Below the pieces are notes generated by a model. The model was not told the origin of the DNA. It did not search any database and was given only the letters and a program-made list of their open reading frames with translations. Below are positions 16,764 to 24,486 of a DNA stretch of 64,000 nucleotides, in pieces; positions within the stretch are counted from its first letter, which is position 1; every line of letters starts with the position of its first letter. The stretch comes from Pasteurellaceae bacterium Orientalotternb1 (lineage in GTDB: Bacteria; Pseudomonadota; Gammaproteobacteria; Enterobacterales; Pasteurellaceae). Location: contig CP015028.1 in the NCBI GenBank assembly GCA_011455275.1, positions 1,276,911 to 1,340,910 of the forward strand, read 5' to 3'. The position numbers and the translations under genes were made by a program.

Positions 16764-17519
16764 TTATTTTTGGCTACAAATGGCAATAAATCCCAGTTTG
16801 TTATCTGGATTATTAAAGGTCTGGAACATTTTTTTGAAGGTTTCTCGATTTTCTGGTTTTAATGCATTGCCAACGATTTTCATCGCACCCACCACACCTT
16901 CATCATGAATGAGGCCTTTTGGTGAGAGCAAACTCATTTCACCAGTAAAGGTTTCAACATTGCGGAAGCCGCAGCCTAGGAATAGATTTTTCCAATTTTC
17001 TTTGGTAAGCGGAGAGACGGTAATTTTAATCGCTTCACGCAAATCGGCGAGAATTTGTGCGGAATCTTCAGTATTAAGCAACACATCGTGAGTCAGTAAG
17101 AAACCGTTAGGTTTTAGCACGCGTAAATACTCACGAATGGCTTTTTCTTTGGCTTCAGCGGGCAACATAGTCAACATGGCTTCGTTGATCACAACATCAA
17201 AGCTATTGTCTTCAAAAGGCAGTTTTGTGGCATTGGCACGTTGTACTTGGACTAAATCTTCCATTTTATTTTCTGCAATATTTTGGCGTGCTTTTTCAAG
17301 AGCTTCTTCGTCCAGATCAACTCCGATTACCTCGCAGCTAAATTGTTTGGCAATTTCAATTGCGGTTGTCCCCATATTACAAGCCACTTCTAAGACTTTT
17401 TTATCTTGACGGAAATCGCCGTTCGCAATGAGCCAATCCGTTGCCAATTTGCCACCTGGACGTAAACGGGTTTTACCTAAACGGGCTAAGAAATGGTGAC
17501 CAACTTCTTCTTTTTTCAT
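16764..17519 (-). CDS. Class I SAM-dependent methyltransferase, substrate unknown
   Basis: I start at the ATG at 17519 (MKKEEVGHHFLARLGKTRLR); a slightly longer in-frame start exists at 17531. About 251 residues. Motif I is VLEVACNMGTTAIEIA, followed by VIGVDLDEEALEKARQNIA and FDVVINEAMLTMLPAEAKEK, a UbiE/MenG-like Rossmann methyltransferase. The conserved N-terminal GKTRLRPGG resembles small-molecule methyltransferases of unknown function. It is divergent from arfA, with a USS in its upstream region (17556-17564). Confidence 0.8.
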   Translation of the reverse strand: MKKEEVGHHFLARLGKTRLRPGGKLATDWLIANGDFRQDKKVLEVACNMGTTAIEIAKQFSCEVIGVDLDEEALEKARQNIAENKMEDLVQVQRANATKLPFEDNSFDVVINEAMLTMLPAEAKEKAIREYLRVLKPNGFLLTHDVLLNTEDSAQILADLREAIKITVSPLTKENWKNLFLGCGFRNVETFTGEMSLLSPKGLIHDEGVVGAMKIVGNALKPENRETFKKMFQTFNNPDNKLGFIAICSQK

Positions 17520-17700
17520 AAACCACCTCAATTTGCAAAAAATTTCTAAAATCTGACCGCTTGTAACAAGCTAAAGTTCGTTATTACACGGAAATGCTCC
17601 AAATTATACAGACTTTTATATACAAATGATAAGATTTTTGGCAAAATTTGCCCCGCTTTTTCATAAGCGAATATATTTTTAAATGATGAAGGAAATTTGA

Positions 17701-17925
17701 ATGAAAAAATCTGAAAAATCAACTCACTACGTTCACCAGCGGGGTGAAATTCAAGAGAGTGCAATTAAAGCATTAGTGACTGATAAATTATTTCGCAGTA
17801 GAGTGGAACGAAACCGAAAAGGTAAAGGTAGCTACCAACGAAATACCAAACATCGAAAAGGTTATGCAAATGGAGAAAACCCATTTAAAAGTATTCAAAT
17901 GAATATTTCTAAATGGGTTTTCTAA
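17701..17925 (+). CDS. arfA: Alternative ribosome-rescue factor ArfA
   Basis: A 74-residue protein with AAGGAA upstream of the ATG. The ArfA core is clear: GEIQESAIKALVTDKLFRSR followed by VERNRKGKGSYQRN. ArfA recruits RF2 to ribosomes stalled on non-stop mRNAs, as a backup to tmRNA. As in E. coli, the end of the gene forms a long hairpin (17874-17923) that overlaps the stop codon, so normal transcripts should be cut or terminated before the stop and the product degraded through tmRNA tagging. The C-terminal KSIQMNISKWVF is the hydrophobic tail expected to be lost in the active short form. Confidence 0.9.
   Translation: MKKSEKSTHYVHQRGEIQESAIKALVTDKLFRSRVERNRKGKGSYQRNTKHRKGYANGENPFKSIQMNISKWVF
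17874..17923 (+). terminator. Intragenic regulatory hairpin of arfA
   Basis: AGAAAACCCATTTA (17874-17887) is perfectly complementary to TAAATGGGTTTTCT (17910-17923). The loop contains a further ATTCA/TGAAT pair, giving a stem of nearly 50 nt. It lies inside the coding region and its 3' arm touches the first base of the stop codon (17923-17925). Confidence 0.85.
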
Positions 17926-17947
17926 TTTAAGAAAATGTTTTTGGTGC

Positions 17948-18715
17948 TTAAGCCGTAACGGTTACTGGAATTTGTGATTTTGTTACCCCAGCCATTTCAC
18001 TAAGTTCATCCATTCGATTAATGGTAATGTACTTTCCTTGCACCGTAATCATACCGCTTTTTTGGAAGCGACCGAGTAAACGGCTGATCGTTTCAATGGT
18101 TAAGCCAAGATAGTTACCAATGTCGCCACGAGTCATTGTTAAACGGAATTCACGGGCGGAGAAGCCGCGAGCGGAGTAGCGTTGAGAAAGGTTGTATAAG
18201 AATGCTGCCAATTTTTCTTCTGCGTTCATTTTCGAAAGCAACAAAATCATCTCTTGATCAGTTTTGATTTCGTGGCTCATTAATCGCATAATTTGATGAC
18301 GAATACGTGGCATTTTTCCTGCGAGATCGTCAAGGATCTCAAAGGGAATTTCACAGATCATTGAAGTTTCCAATGCTTGAGCAAATCCAACGTGTTTCAT
18401 ATCCATAATGGCGTCAAAGCCGACGAGATCACCAGGTAAATGGAATGCGGTGATCTGTTCTTCACCATTTTCACTGATGGTATAGCTTTTGATTGTGCCT
18501 GAACGAATGGCATAAATTGCTTTTAGATCGTCACCTGATTGGAAAATCACTTGAGACTTTTGCACTGGTTTTTTACGCTCAATGATGTTGTCTAGCTGAG
18601 TGAGTTCGTGTTCATTGAGTGTAAAAGGTAAACAAAGCTGACTAATACTGCAGTTTTGGCAGTGAATAGTGCAAGCCGTTCTTCCATTTGTTTTTGAATC
18701 AGATACAATTTTCAT
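17948..18715 (-). CDS. fnr: Fumarate/nitrate reduction regulator FNR
   Basis: The start at 18715 ([11 protein letters not shown]) gives 255 residues, matching the family; a 20-codon upstream extension is unlikely. Iron-sulfur ligands are visible as Cys19, Cys22, Cys28 and Cys121. The cyclic-nucleotide-like barrel includes [13 protein letters not shown]. The helix-turn-helix is [20 protein letters not shown] with the E-x2-SR recognition residues. FNR loses its 4Fe-4S cluster in oxygen and switches anaerobic metabolism genes. Confidence 0.95.
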   Translation of the reverse strand: MKIVSDSKTNGRTACTIHCQNCSISQLCLPFTLNEHELTQLDNIIERKKPVQKSQVIFQSGDDLKAIYAIRSGTIKSYTISENGEEQITAFHLPGDLVGFDAIMDMKHVGFAQALETSMICEIPFEILDDLAGKMPRIRHQIMRLMSHEIKTDQEMILLLSKMNAEEKLAAFLYNLSQRYSARGFSAREFRLTMTRGDIGNYLGLTIETISRLLGRFQKSGMITVQGKYITINRMDELSEMAGVTKSQIPVTVTA

Positions 18716-18799
18716 AAAATGCCTCAAATTTGATTTAGGGCAAATTTTAACATCTTTTTTGAGAATGTGAACCAATAAATTTGCTAGGGAGAATGGACA

Positions 18800-18901
18800 G
18801 TGCCAGCGGAAAAATTAACCAAGAAACGATTAATTCAAATTTGTGTGATGTTAGCGATTTTAGTGATGGCGTTTTTGTATAGAACTTACACTTATTCGTA
18901 A
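18800..18901 (+). CDS. Small single-span membrane protein
   Basis: A 33-residue reading frame starts at the GTG at 18800 and ends at TAA 18899-18901. The sequence begins [13 protein letters not shown] and contains one hydrophobic stretch ([14 protein letters not shown]) after a basic N-terminus, the layout of a small inner-membrane protein. GGGAG lies about 8 nt upstream. It is divergent from fnr and followed by a uptake-signal hairpin terminator. The family is not recognised. Confidence 0.5.
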   Translation: MPAEKLTKKRLIQICVMLAILVMAFLYRTYTYS

Positions 18902-18910
18902 ATTTTTCAT

Positions 18911-18950
18911 CGAAAGTGACCGCTTGTTAGCCGACAAGCGGTCACTTTCG
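18911..18950. terminator. Terminator made of an inverted pair of uptake signals
   Basis: CGAAAGTGACCGCTTGT (18911-18927) and its perfect complement (18934-18950) form a 17-bp stem with a 6-nt loop. Each arm contains an exact Apl-type uptake signal. It lies between the small + strand gene and the end of tdk, and can stop transcription from both sides. Confidence 0.8.
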
Positions 18951-18953
18951 TCA

Positions 18954-19532
18954 TTATTTTTGCAATTTTTCTTTGTAGTGGCGGCGGCAAACGGAGAGGT
19001 AGGTGTCGTTGCCTCCAATTTGGATTTGTTCACCATCAGCAACGGCTTCCCCTTGTTCATTCATACGAATAACAAAATGGGCTTTACGTCCGCAGTAGCA
19101 AATAGTTTTCAACTCCTCAAGTTGATCAGACCATGCCAACAAATATTGACTGCCTTCAAAGAGCTCTGCTTGGAAATCGGTGCGTAAGCCGTAGCATAAA
19201 ACTGGAATCGAGAGCTTATCGACCACTTCCGTCAGCTGATAAACTTGAGCCTTGGTCAAAAACTGTGCTTCATCAACCAAAATGCAATGGAGCGTTTGTT
19301 TTTCAATATGGGCTTTAACTTCTTTGAAAATATCGGTATTTGCATCAAAAAGATTGGCTTCTTGCATAATACCAATGCGGGAAGCAACTTTGCCTACGCC
19401 ATAACGTCCGTCAATCGCAGCGGTGTAAACCAGCGTATTCATTCCCCGTTCTTGATAGTTGTAGGAAGATTGCAGCAGCGTGGTCGATTTCCCTGCGTTC
19501 ATAGAAGAGTAGTAAAAATAGAGTTTTGCCAT
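18954..19532 (-). CDS. tdk: Thymidine kinase
   Basis: A 192-residue type II thymidine kinase. Walker A is [12 protein letters not shown], the Walker B-like motif is LVDEAQFLT, the lasso region has YGLRTDF, and zinc ligands occur in CYCGRKAHF and CRRHY. It phosphorylates thymidine in the cytosolic salvage pathway. zapB lies upstream on the same strand, separated by a terminator. Confidence 0.95.
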   Translation of the reverse strand: MAKLYFYYSSMNAGKSTTLLQSSYNYQERGMNTLVYTAAIDGRYGVGKVASRIGIMQEANLFDANTDIFKEVKAHIEKQTLHCILVDEAQFLTKAQVYQLTEVVDKLSIPVLCYGLRTDFQAELFEGSQYLLAWSDQLEELKTICYCGRKAHFVIRMNEQGEAVADGEQIQIGGNDTYLSVCRRHYKEKLQK

Positions 19533-19550
19533 AATTTATCCAATAAAAAA

Positions 19551-19576
19551 ACGGCTAACTTGATGAAATTAGCCGT
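19551..19576 (-). terminator. Terminator of zapB
   Basis: TTAGCCGT (19569-19576) pairs with ACGGCTAA (19551-19558), and the A-run at 19545-19550 supplies the U-tract on the minus strand. Confidence 0.8.
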
Positions 19577-19590
19577 TTCTGTTGTTCAAA

Positions 19591-19809
19591 TTAAACGTTG
19601 TCGATTTGACCTAAAAGTGAACGCAAACGGTCTTGGAAACCTTGGTGTTCTGCTTTTAATTGTTCGTGCTCTTGACGCAATGTTTCATTTGCACGGTTCG
19701 CTTCGTCGTTTTTGCCTTTTAATTCTTCCACTTCTAATTGAAGTAATTGAATCGTTTCAACGGCTTGTTTAATTTTGTTTTCGAGTTGATCAAGCACTTC
19801 GATTGACAT
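19591..19809 (-). CDS. zapB: Cell division protein ZapB
   Basis: A 72-residue protein, wholly heptad coiled coil (LDQLENKIKQAVETIQLLQL, then VEELKGKNDEANRANETLRQ), ending SLLGQIDNV. The length and pattern match ZapB, which forms filaments with ZapA at the Z-ring and links it to the chromosome terminus. GAGGG ribosome-binding site upstream. Followed by its own terminator before tdk. Confidence 0.9.
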   Translation of the reverse strand: MSIEVLDQLENKIKQAVETIQLLQLEVEELKGKNDEANRANETLRQEHEQLKAEHQGFQDRLRSLLGQIDNV

Positions 19810-19906
19810 AATGTTTCCCTCTTTATAATAATGCTGAAAGTCGCAAGATTGTACCCCAATCTAGCAGCGATTTCATTATAAAGTTTTGAAATCGTGATAA
19901 AAAAAT

Positions 19907-19926
19907 CCCCTAACGAATGTTAGGGG
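19907..19926 (-). terminator. Terminator of efp
   Basis: CCCCTAAC (19907-19914) pairs with GTTAGGGG (19919-19926); the A-run at 19899-19905 gives the U-tract in the minus-strand transcript. Confidence 0.85.
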
Positions 19927-19933
19927 AAACGCA

Positions 19934-20500
19934 TTATTTCACACGAGAAACGTATTCGCCAGAACGGGTATCCACACGGATCACTTCACCGATTTGAACG
20001 AATAACGGAACACGAACAACCGCACCTGTGCTTAAAGTTGCTGGTTTACCGCCTGTACCTGCGGTGTCACCTTTCAAACCTGGATCGGTTTCAACTACTT
20101 CTAACTCAACGAAGTTTGGTGGGGTGACGCCGATTGCAGAGCCGTTCCATAACGTGATGATACATTCTGCTTGATCAACTAACCATTTGTCGTTGTCGCC
20201 CAATGCTTTCGCATCAACAGAGATTTGCTCGAAAGTTTCTGGGTGCATAAAGTACCAGAAATCTTCGTCTTTGTATGAATAGGTGTAGTTGTAATCTACA
20301 ACGTCCGCCGCTTCTACAGAAGTACCTGATTTGAAGTTGATTTCTAACACTTTGCCAGAGATCAATTTACGGATTTTAGTACGGGTAAATGCTTGACCTT
20401 TACCCGGTTTTACGAATTCGTTTTCAACAATCACACAAGGTTCGCCATCTTGGATAAATTTTAAACCTGGTTTGAAGTCGTTAGTGCTGTAACTAGCCAT
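19934..20500 (-). CDS. efp: Translation elongation factor P
   Basis: The start at 20500 ([15 protein letters not shown]) has GAGG upstream and gives 188 residues; a longer open frame lacks a signal. Lys34 in KPGKGQAF is the site for beta-lysylation by EpmA after EpmB action. EF-P relieves stalling at polyproline. The C-terminal OB domain has [17 protein letters not shown] and [14 protein letters not shown]. epmB lies divergently at 21219, with one secreted-protein gene between. Confidence 0.95.
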   Translation of the reverse strand: MASYSTNDFKPGLKFIQDGEPCVIVENEFVKPGKGQAFTRTKIRKLISGKVLEINFKSGTSVEAADVVDYNYTYSYKDEDFWYFMHPETFEQISVDAKALGDNDKWLVDQAECIITLWNGSAIGVTPPNFVELEVVETDPGLKGDTAGTGGKPATLSTGAVVRVPLFVQIGEVIRVDTRSGEYVSRVK

Positions 20501-20664
20501 TGTATTCCTCAGAATAGATTGATAATTGCCTAAATGGCAAAGGTAAAAAAGGCGAATATAATACAACAAAATTGGTCAATGGTTAAAAAATTTCTTGCTA
20601 TGGTGGGGCATTTTTTTCAGGTATAATCCGCCCAATTTTTTACTTGGACTTAAAAAGGAAAAAT

Positions 20665-21216
20665 ATGAAAAAGGTGATGACATTCGCTATGGTATTGGCG
20701 TTATCAGTAGCAACGGTAGCGGAAGCGAAGCGTGGTGGCGGCTTTAAAGTGGCTAAAAGCAAGCCAAGTACAAGCCAAAACCAACAGCAAAAAAATCAGC
20801 AAGATGCCGATTTTAACAATACGCCAAATACGATGCCAAATGGTGCAGCAGCCCAAGCTCAACAGGTTCAACGTGGCAGTGGAATGAACAATTTTGTCAC
20901 GGGGGCAGCGGCAGGTTACTTATTGAGCAATGTGCTTTCACCAACAGAAGCTCAAGCTCAAGAAACAGGCTCACAAGCGGTCAGTTCCGAGCAAAATGTT
21001 GCAAATCCGACGGCACAGCTCACTCAAAAAATTGAGCAAATGGCGAATGTGCCTGCGTTCAAACTGCTTGATCCGACCGATCCGAATATGATCGAACGCA
21101 ACGCAAACTATTCACGCTACTGCTTAGGCGGTATGCAATATATCGTCAGCGGCTCAAAAGCGATTGTGTTGGTCGATAGCCAAAATCAGCCACAACGTTG
21201 TGTGGTGACCCCATAA
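20665..21216 (+). CDS. Secreted hypothetical protein between efp and epmB
   Basis: The ATG at 20665, preceded by AAAGGAAA, gives about 183 residues. A signal peptide is clear (MKKVMTFAMVLALSVATVAEA). The mature part begins with KRGGGFKVAKSKPS, is rich in Gln, Asn and Ala, has a glycine-rich NNFVTGAAAGYLLSN segment that could be a membrane-associating helix, and ends with a small domain holding two Cys (YCLGGMQYIV and QRCVVTP) that may form a disulfide. The uptake signal at 20973 is read as SQAVSSEQNVAN. The function is unknown; the 2-bp gap suggests cotranscription with epmB. Confidence 0.7.
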   Translation: MKKVMTFAMVLALSVATVAEAKRGGGFKVAKSKPSTSQNQQQKNQQDADFNNTPNTMPNGAAAQAQQVQRGSGMNNFVTGAAAGYLLSNVLSPTEAQAQETGSQAVSSEQNVANPTAQLTQKIEQMANVPAFKLLDPTDPNMIERNANYSRYCLGGMQYIVSGSKAIVLVDSQNQPQRCVVTP

Positions 21217-21218
21217 CG

Positions 21219-22229
21219 ATGCAACGCATTGACATTCAGTCAAACTACAAACCGCAATGGTTGCAGGACTTGGCGAACGCCTTTAACGACCCAGCTGAAC
21301 TGTTGCGGTTTTTAGGTTTTGACCCCGCTGATTTTGCTGAAGATTTGCCTGCTCGCAAGCTGTTTGCGGTTCGGGTGCCACGTTCCTTTGCGGAAAAAAT
21401 GCAAAAAAATGACCGAAACGACCCACTTTTCTTGCAAGCGATGGCATTGCAAGACGAGTTTTTGCAAGCGGATGGTTTCGTGAAAGATCCCCTTGAGGAA
21501 CAGCACTCTCCCGCCCCAAATATTCTGCATAAATACCATAATCGTTTGCTATTTATGCTAAAAAATAGCTGTGCCATTAACTGCCGTTACTGCTTCCGCC
21601 GCCATTTTCCTTATGATGAAGTCAAAAGTGGCAAAGCGGTTTGGCAGCAAGGTCTGACGTATATTGCTGAACATCACGAGTTGGAAGAGGTGATTTTGTC
21701 GGGCGGGGATCCGTTAATGGCGAAAGATCACGAAATGGATTGGATTTTGAGCGAGTTAGAGCAAATTCCCCATATCAAAACCCTGCGGATTCACAGTCGC
21801 TTACCTGTGGTGATCCCAAATCGCATTACCCCTGAATTTGCAGACCGCTTGCAACGTTCTCGGCTGAATGTGGTGTTGGTAACACATATCAATCACGCCA
21901 ACGAAATTGACGATATTTTTGCTGAAAAAATGACAATGCTTAAACAGGCTGGCGTGGTGTTGTTGAATCAATCGGTGCTACTCAAAGGCATAAATGACAA
22001 CGCCCAAACGCTCAAAGCCTTGAGCGATAAGCTATTTGGCTATGGCATTCTGCCGTATTACGTGCATTTGCTCGACAAAGTAGAAGGGGCAAGCCACTTC
22101 TATGTGAGCGACGAACAGGCATTTGTGATTTACAAAGAATTGCAGCGGATCACCTCTGGTTATCTTGTGCCAAAACTTGCCCGAGAAATCGCTTTTGAGC
22201 CGCATAAAATCTTGATGAATGCGAGCTAA
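21219..22229 (+). CDS. epmB: EF-P (R)-beta-lysine-forming 2,3-aminomutase EpmB
   Basis: A 336-residue protein starting at 21219. The radical-SAM cluster motif is CAINCRYC (Cys118, Cys122, Cys125), followed by EVILSGGDPLMAKD and PLDEK-like segments of the lysine 2,3-aminomutase group. The short length without a C-terminal extension is typical of EpmB (YjeK), which converts lysine to (R)-beta-lysine for EF-P modification. It starts 2 bp after the secreted hypothetical gene and is divergent from efp. Confidence 0.92.
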   Translation: MQRIDIQSNYKPQWLQDLANAFNDPAELLRFLGFDPADFAEDLPARKLFAVRVPRSFAEKMQKNDRNDPLFLQAMALQDEFLQADGFVKDPLEEQHSPAPNILHKYHNRLLFMLKNSCAINCRYCFRRHFPYDEVKSGKAVWQQGLTYIAEHHELEEVILSGGDPLMAKDHEMDWILSELEQIPHIKTLRIHSRLPVVIPNRITPEFADRLQRSRLNVVLVTHINHANEIDDIFAEKMTMLKQAGVVLLNQSVLLKGINDNAQTLKALSDKLFGYGILPYYVHLLDKVEGASHFYVSDEQAFVIYKELQRITSGYLVPKLAREIAFEPHKILMNAS

Positions 22230-22272
22230 CAAGCGGTCAGATCCGACCAAAATTTTGCAAATGGAGAAAGAA

Positions 22273-23286
22273 ATGTCGAATAGAATCCAAACCTATGCCG
22301 CAATGAATGCAGGCGAATCGCTTGTTCGTTATGACTATCTGGCTGACGAATTGTGTGCTGATGATGTAGAAATCAAAGTGCACTACTGTGGCATTTGCCA
22401 TTCGGATCTGTCGATGATTAACAACGATTGGGGCATTAGCCAATATCCACTGGTGGCAGGACACGAAATTATTGGCGAGATCATCGCATTAGGAACAGCG
22501 GTTAAAGGCTTGCAAATCGGGCAAATGGTCGGCGTGGGTTGGACTGGGCAGTCTTGCCAACATTGCGATCATTGCATTGACGGCAAAAGCCAGCACTGTG
22601 CGGAAGCCTTGCCCACGGTGTTAAAAATGGGGGGCTTCGCCGATAAAATTCGCACCCAATGGCAATGGGTGATCCCGCTTCCGAGTCATTTAGATTTTGC
22701 CAAAGCTAGTCCGCTGTTATGCGGTGGTATTACCGTTTTCCAACCCCTTTTGCAGCACAATATCAACGCCACGCATAAAGTCGGGGTGATTGGCATCGGT
22801 GGCTTAGGGCATCTGGCATTGCAATTTTTAAAACAGTGGGGCTGCGAAGTGGTGGCATTCAGTTCAAATCGTGCTAAATATGATGAAATTTATGCCTTCG
22901 GGGCAGATCGTATTTTAGATTCCACCGATGAACAAGCTCTAAAAGCGGAACGGCAAAGTTTGGATTTGATTATCTCAACGGTGAACGTGTCGCTCAATTG
23001 GAATGCCTATATGAGTTTGCTCAAACCCGAAGGTAAATTGCATATCGTGGGTGCGGTGCTTGAACCACTGAAGATTCATTCTTTTTCTTTGATTGACGGC
23101 AATAAAACCGTAGCGGGCTCACCCACAGGCTCACCCGCACAACTCCGCAAAATGATCGACTTTTCCGCCCGTAAACAAATTTTGCCGATGGTTGAAATTT
23201 TCCCAATGTCGCAAATCAACCAAGCCATTCAGCATTTAAAAAACGGCAAAGCCCGCTATCGCATTGTCTTGAAGAACGATTTTTAG
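22273..23286 (+). CDS. Zinc-dependent NAD(P) alcohol dehydrogenase (YahK/CAD-like)
   Basis: The start at 22273 (MSNRIQTYAAMNAGE) follows GGAG by 6 nt; the frame runs back to 22219. About 337 residues. Zinc and cofactor motifs are CGICHSDLSMINNDWG, GHEIIGEI, the structural-zinc CQHCDHCIDGKSQHC, and the Rossmann GVIGIGGLGHLALQFLK. The family reduces aldehydes, often with NADPH; the substrate is not predictable. Uptake signals flank both ends (22229 and 23291). Confidence 0.88.
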   Translation: MSNRIQTYAAMNAGESLVRYDYLADELCADDVEIKVHYCGICHSDLSMINNDWGISQYPLVAGHEIIGEIIALGTAVKGLQIGQMVGVGWTGQSCQHCDHCIDGKSQHCAEALPTVLKMGGFADKIRTQWQWVIPLPSHLDFAKASPLLCGGITVFQPLLQHNINATHKVGVIGIGGLGHLALQFLKQWGCEVVAFSSNRAKYDEIYAFGADRILDSTDEQALKAERQSLDLIISTVNVSLNWNAYMSLLKPEGKLHIVGAVLEPLKIHSFSLIDGNKTVAGSPTGSPAQLRKMIDFSARKQILPMVEIFPMSQINQAIQHLKNGKARYRIVLKNDF

Positions 23287-23368
23287 CCTTACAAGCGGTC
23301 AGATTCCATTTAAAATTTGCAATAAATACGTAATAATGAGCGACTAATACGTTGATTGGGGGAACGAT

Positions 23369-24412
23369 ATGACGGGAATTCTTGAAACACAGATGTTGAT
23401 TAGTGATATTAAAAATATCATTACACAATCAAGGGAGACTGCAATTCGGGCGGTTGATTTTCAACGAGTTGTGATGTATTGGCATATCGGCAAACGGATT
23501 TTTGAAGAAGAACAGCAAGGACAAGAACGAGCAAATTATGGTTCTTATCTGATCAAACTGCTAGCAAATAGCCTACAACCTGAATTTGGTAGTGGATTTT
23601 CTGTTCGTCAACTAGAGCGTTATCGCCAGTTCTACCGTATTTTCCCAATTGCGTCCGCACTGCGGACGCAATTGAACTGGACACAATATAAGTTGCTTAT
23701 TTCCTTAGATAATGCGGATAAACGAGAATTCTATATTGCAGAAAGCATCAAAAATAACTGGAGCTCCCGCCAATTAGAGCGTCAAATTTATAGCCAACTT
23801 TACGAACGTTTATTGCTGAGTAATGATAAGGCAAGCGTACTTGCGGTAGCGAGAAACGAAATAATTCCTACTGATCCTAAACAAATTATTAAAGACCCGA
23901 TAATATTAGAATTTCTTGGATTACAGCGGGAAAGTGCCTACTACGAAAAGGATTTAGAAAAAGCGATTATTACACACTTACAAGATTTTTTATTAGAACT
24001 TGGAAACGGCTTTTCATTCATTGCTCGCCAAAAACGTCTGCACCTTGATGGTGATGAGTTTTTTGCCGATTTGGTTTTTTATAATCGCATTTTGCAATGT
24101 TTTGTGATTATTGAAATTAAAACTCAAAAATTGACTCATCAAGATCTTGGTCAATTACAAATGTATGTGAATTACTTTGATCGTGTTGAAAAACTTCCAC
24201 ATGAAAATCCAACGATTGGTATTTTACTTTGTGCTGATAAAAACGACAGCGTGGTTAAATTTAGCTTACCAGAAAATCAAAAACAAATTTTTGCAAGCCA
24301 ATATCAGCTTTATTTACCTTCAGAAAAAGTCTTGCTAGAAGAAATGAAAAAAGAAATAGCGAATTTCGAACAAAAATTAGAAGAGCAGAAAGGCGATTAT
24401 TTTGTTCGCTAA
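23369..24412 (+). CDS. YhcG-family PD-(D/E)XK nuclease-domain protein (DUF1016)
   Basis: A 347-residue protein. An N-terminal DUF1016 helical domain ([30 protein letters not shown]) is followed by the C-terminal PD-(D/E)XK-like part [20 protein letters not shown], with the Asp and the E-x-K active-site residues. YhcG proteins are often associated with mobile or defence genes; the role is not established. The coding sequence contains a perfect 29-bp palindrome (23646-23674) encoding [15 protein letters not shown] precedes the start at 23369. Confidence 0.85.
   Translation: MTGILETQMLISDIKNIITQSRETAIRAVDFQRVVMYWHIGKRIFEEEQQGQERANYGSYLIKLLANSLQPEFGSGFSVRQLERYRQFYRIFPIASALRTQLNWTQYKLLISLDNADKREFYIAESIKNNWSSRQLERQIYSQLYERLLLSNDKASVLAVARNEIIPTDPKQIIKDPIILEFLGLQRESAYYEKDLEKAIITHLQDFLLELGNGFSFIARQKRLHLDGDEFFADLVFYNRILQCFVIIEIKTQKLTHQDLGQLQMYVNYFDRVEKLPHENPTIGILLCADKNDSVVKFSLPENQKQIFASQYQLYLPSEKVLLEEMKKEIANFEQKLEEQKGDYFVR
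23646..23674. repeat. Perfect 29-bp palindrome inside the YhcG gene
   Basis: CAATTGCGTCCGCA (23646-23659), one central C, and TGCGGACGCAATTG (23661-23674) form two exact 14-bp arms with no loop to speak of. It lies in frame in the junction between the two YhcG domains. Confidence 0.9.
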
Positions 24413-24453
24413 ATTTGCAACATTTTCCCCGAAACAGACCGCTTGCTTATGTT

Positions 24454-24486
24454 AAAATCCGACAAATTTTTCAGTCGGATTTTTTT
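24454..24486 (+). terminator. Terminator-like hairpin abutting the uvrB start codon
   Basis: AAAATCCGAC (24454-24463) pairs with GTCGGATTTT (24474-24483) and the T-run reaches 24485, one base before the uvrB ATG at 24487. It may terminate YhcG transcription or regulate uvrB. No Shine-Dalgarno is visible for uvrB. Confidence 0.65.

Noticed and set aside
18716-18760. FNR autoregulatory box (TTGAT-4-GGCAA)
   Set aside because: Only half of the palindrome matches, too weak to annotate.
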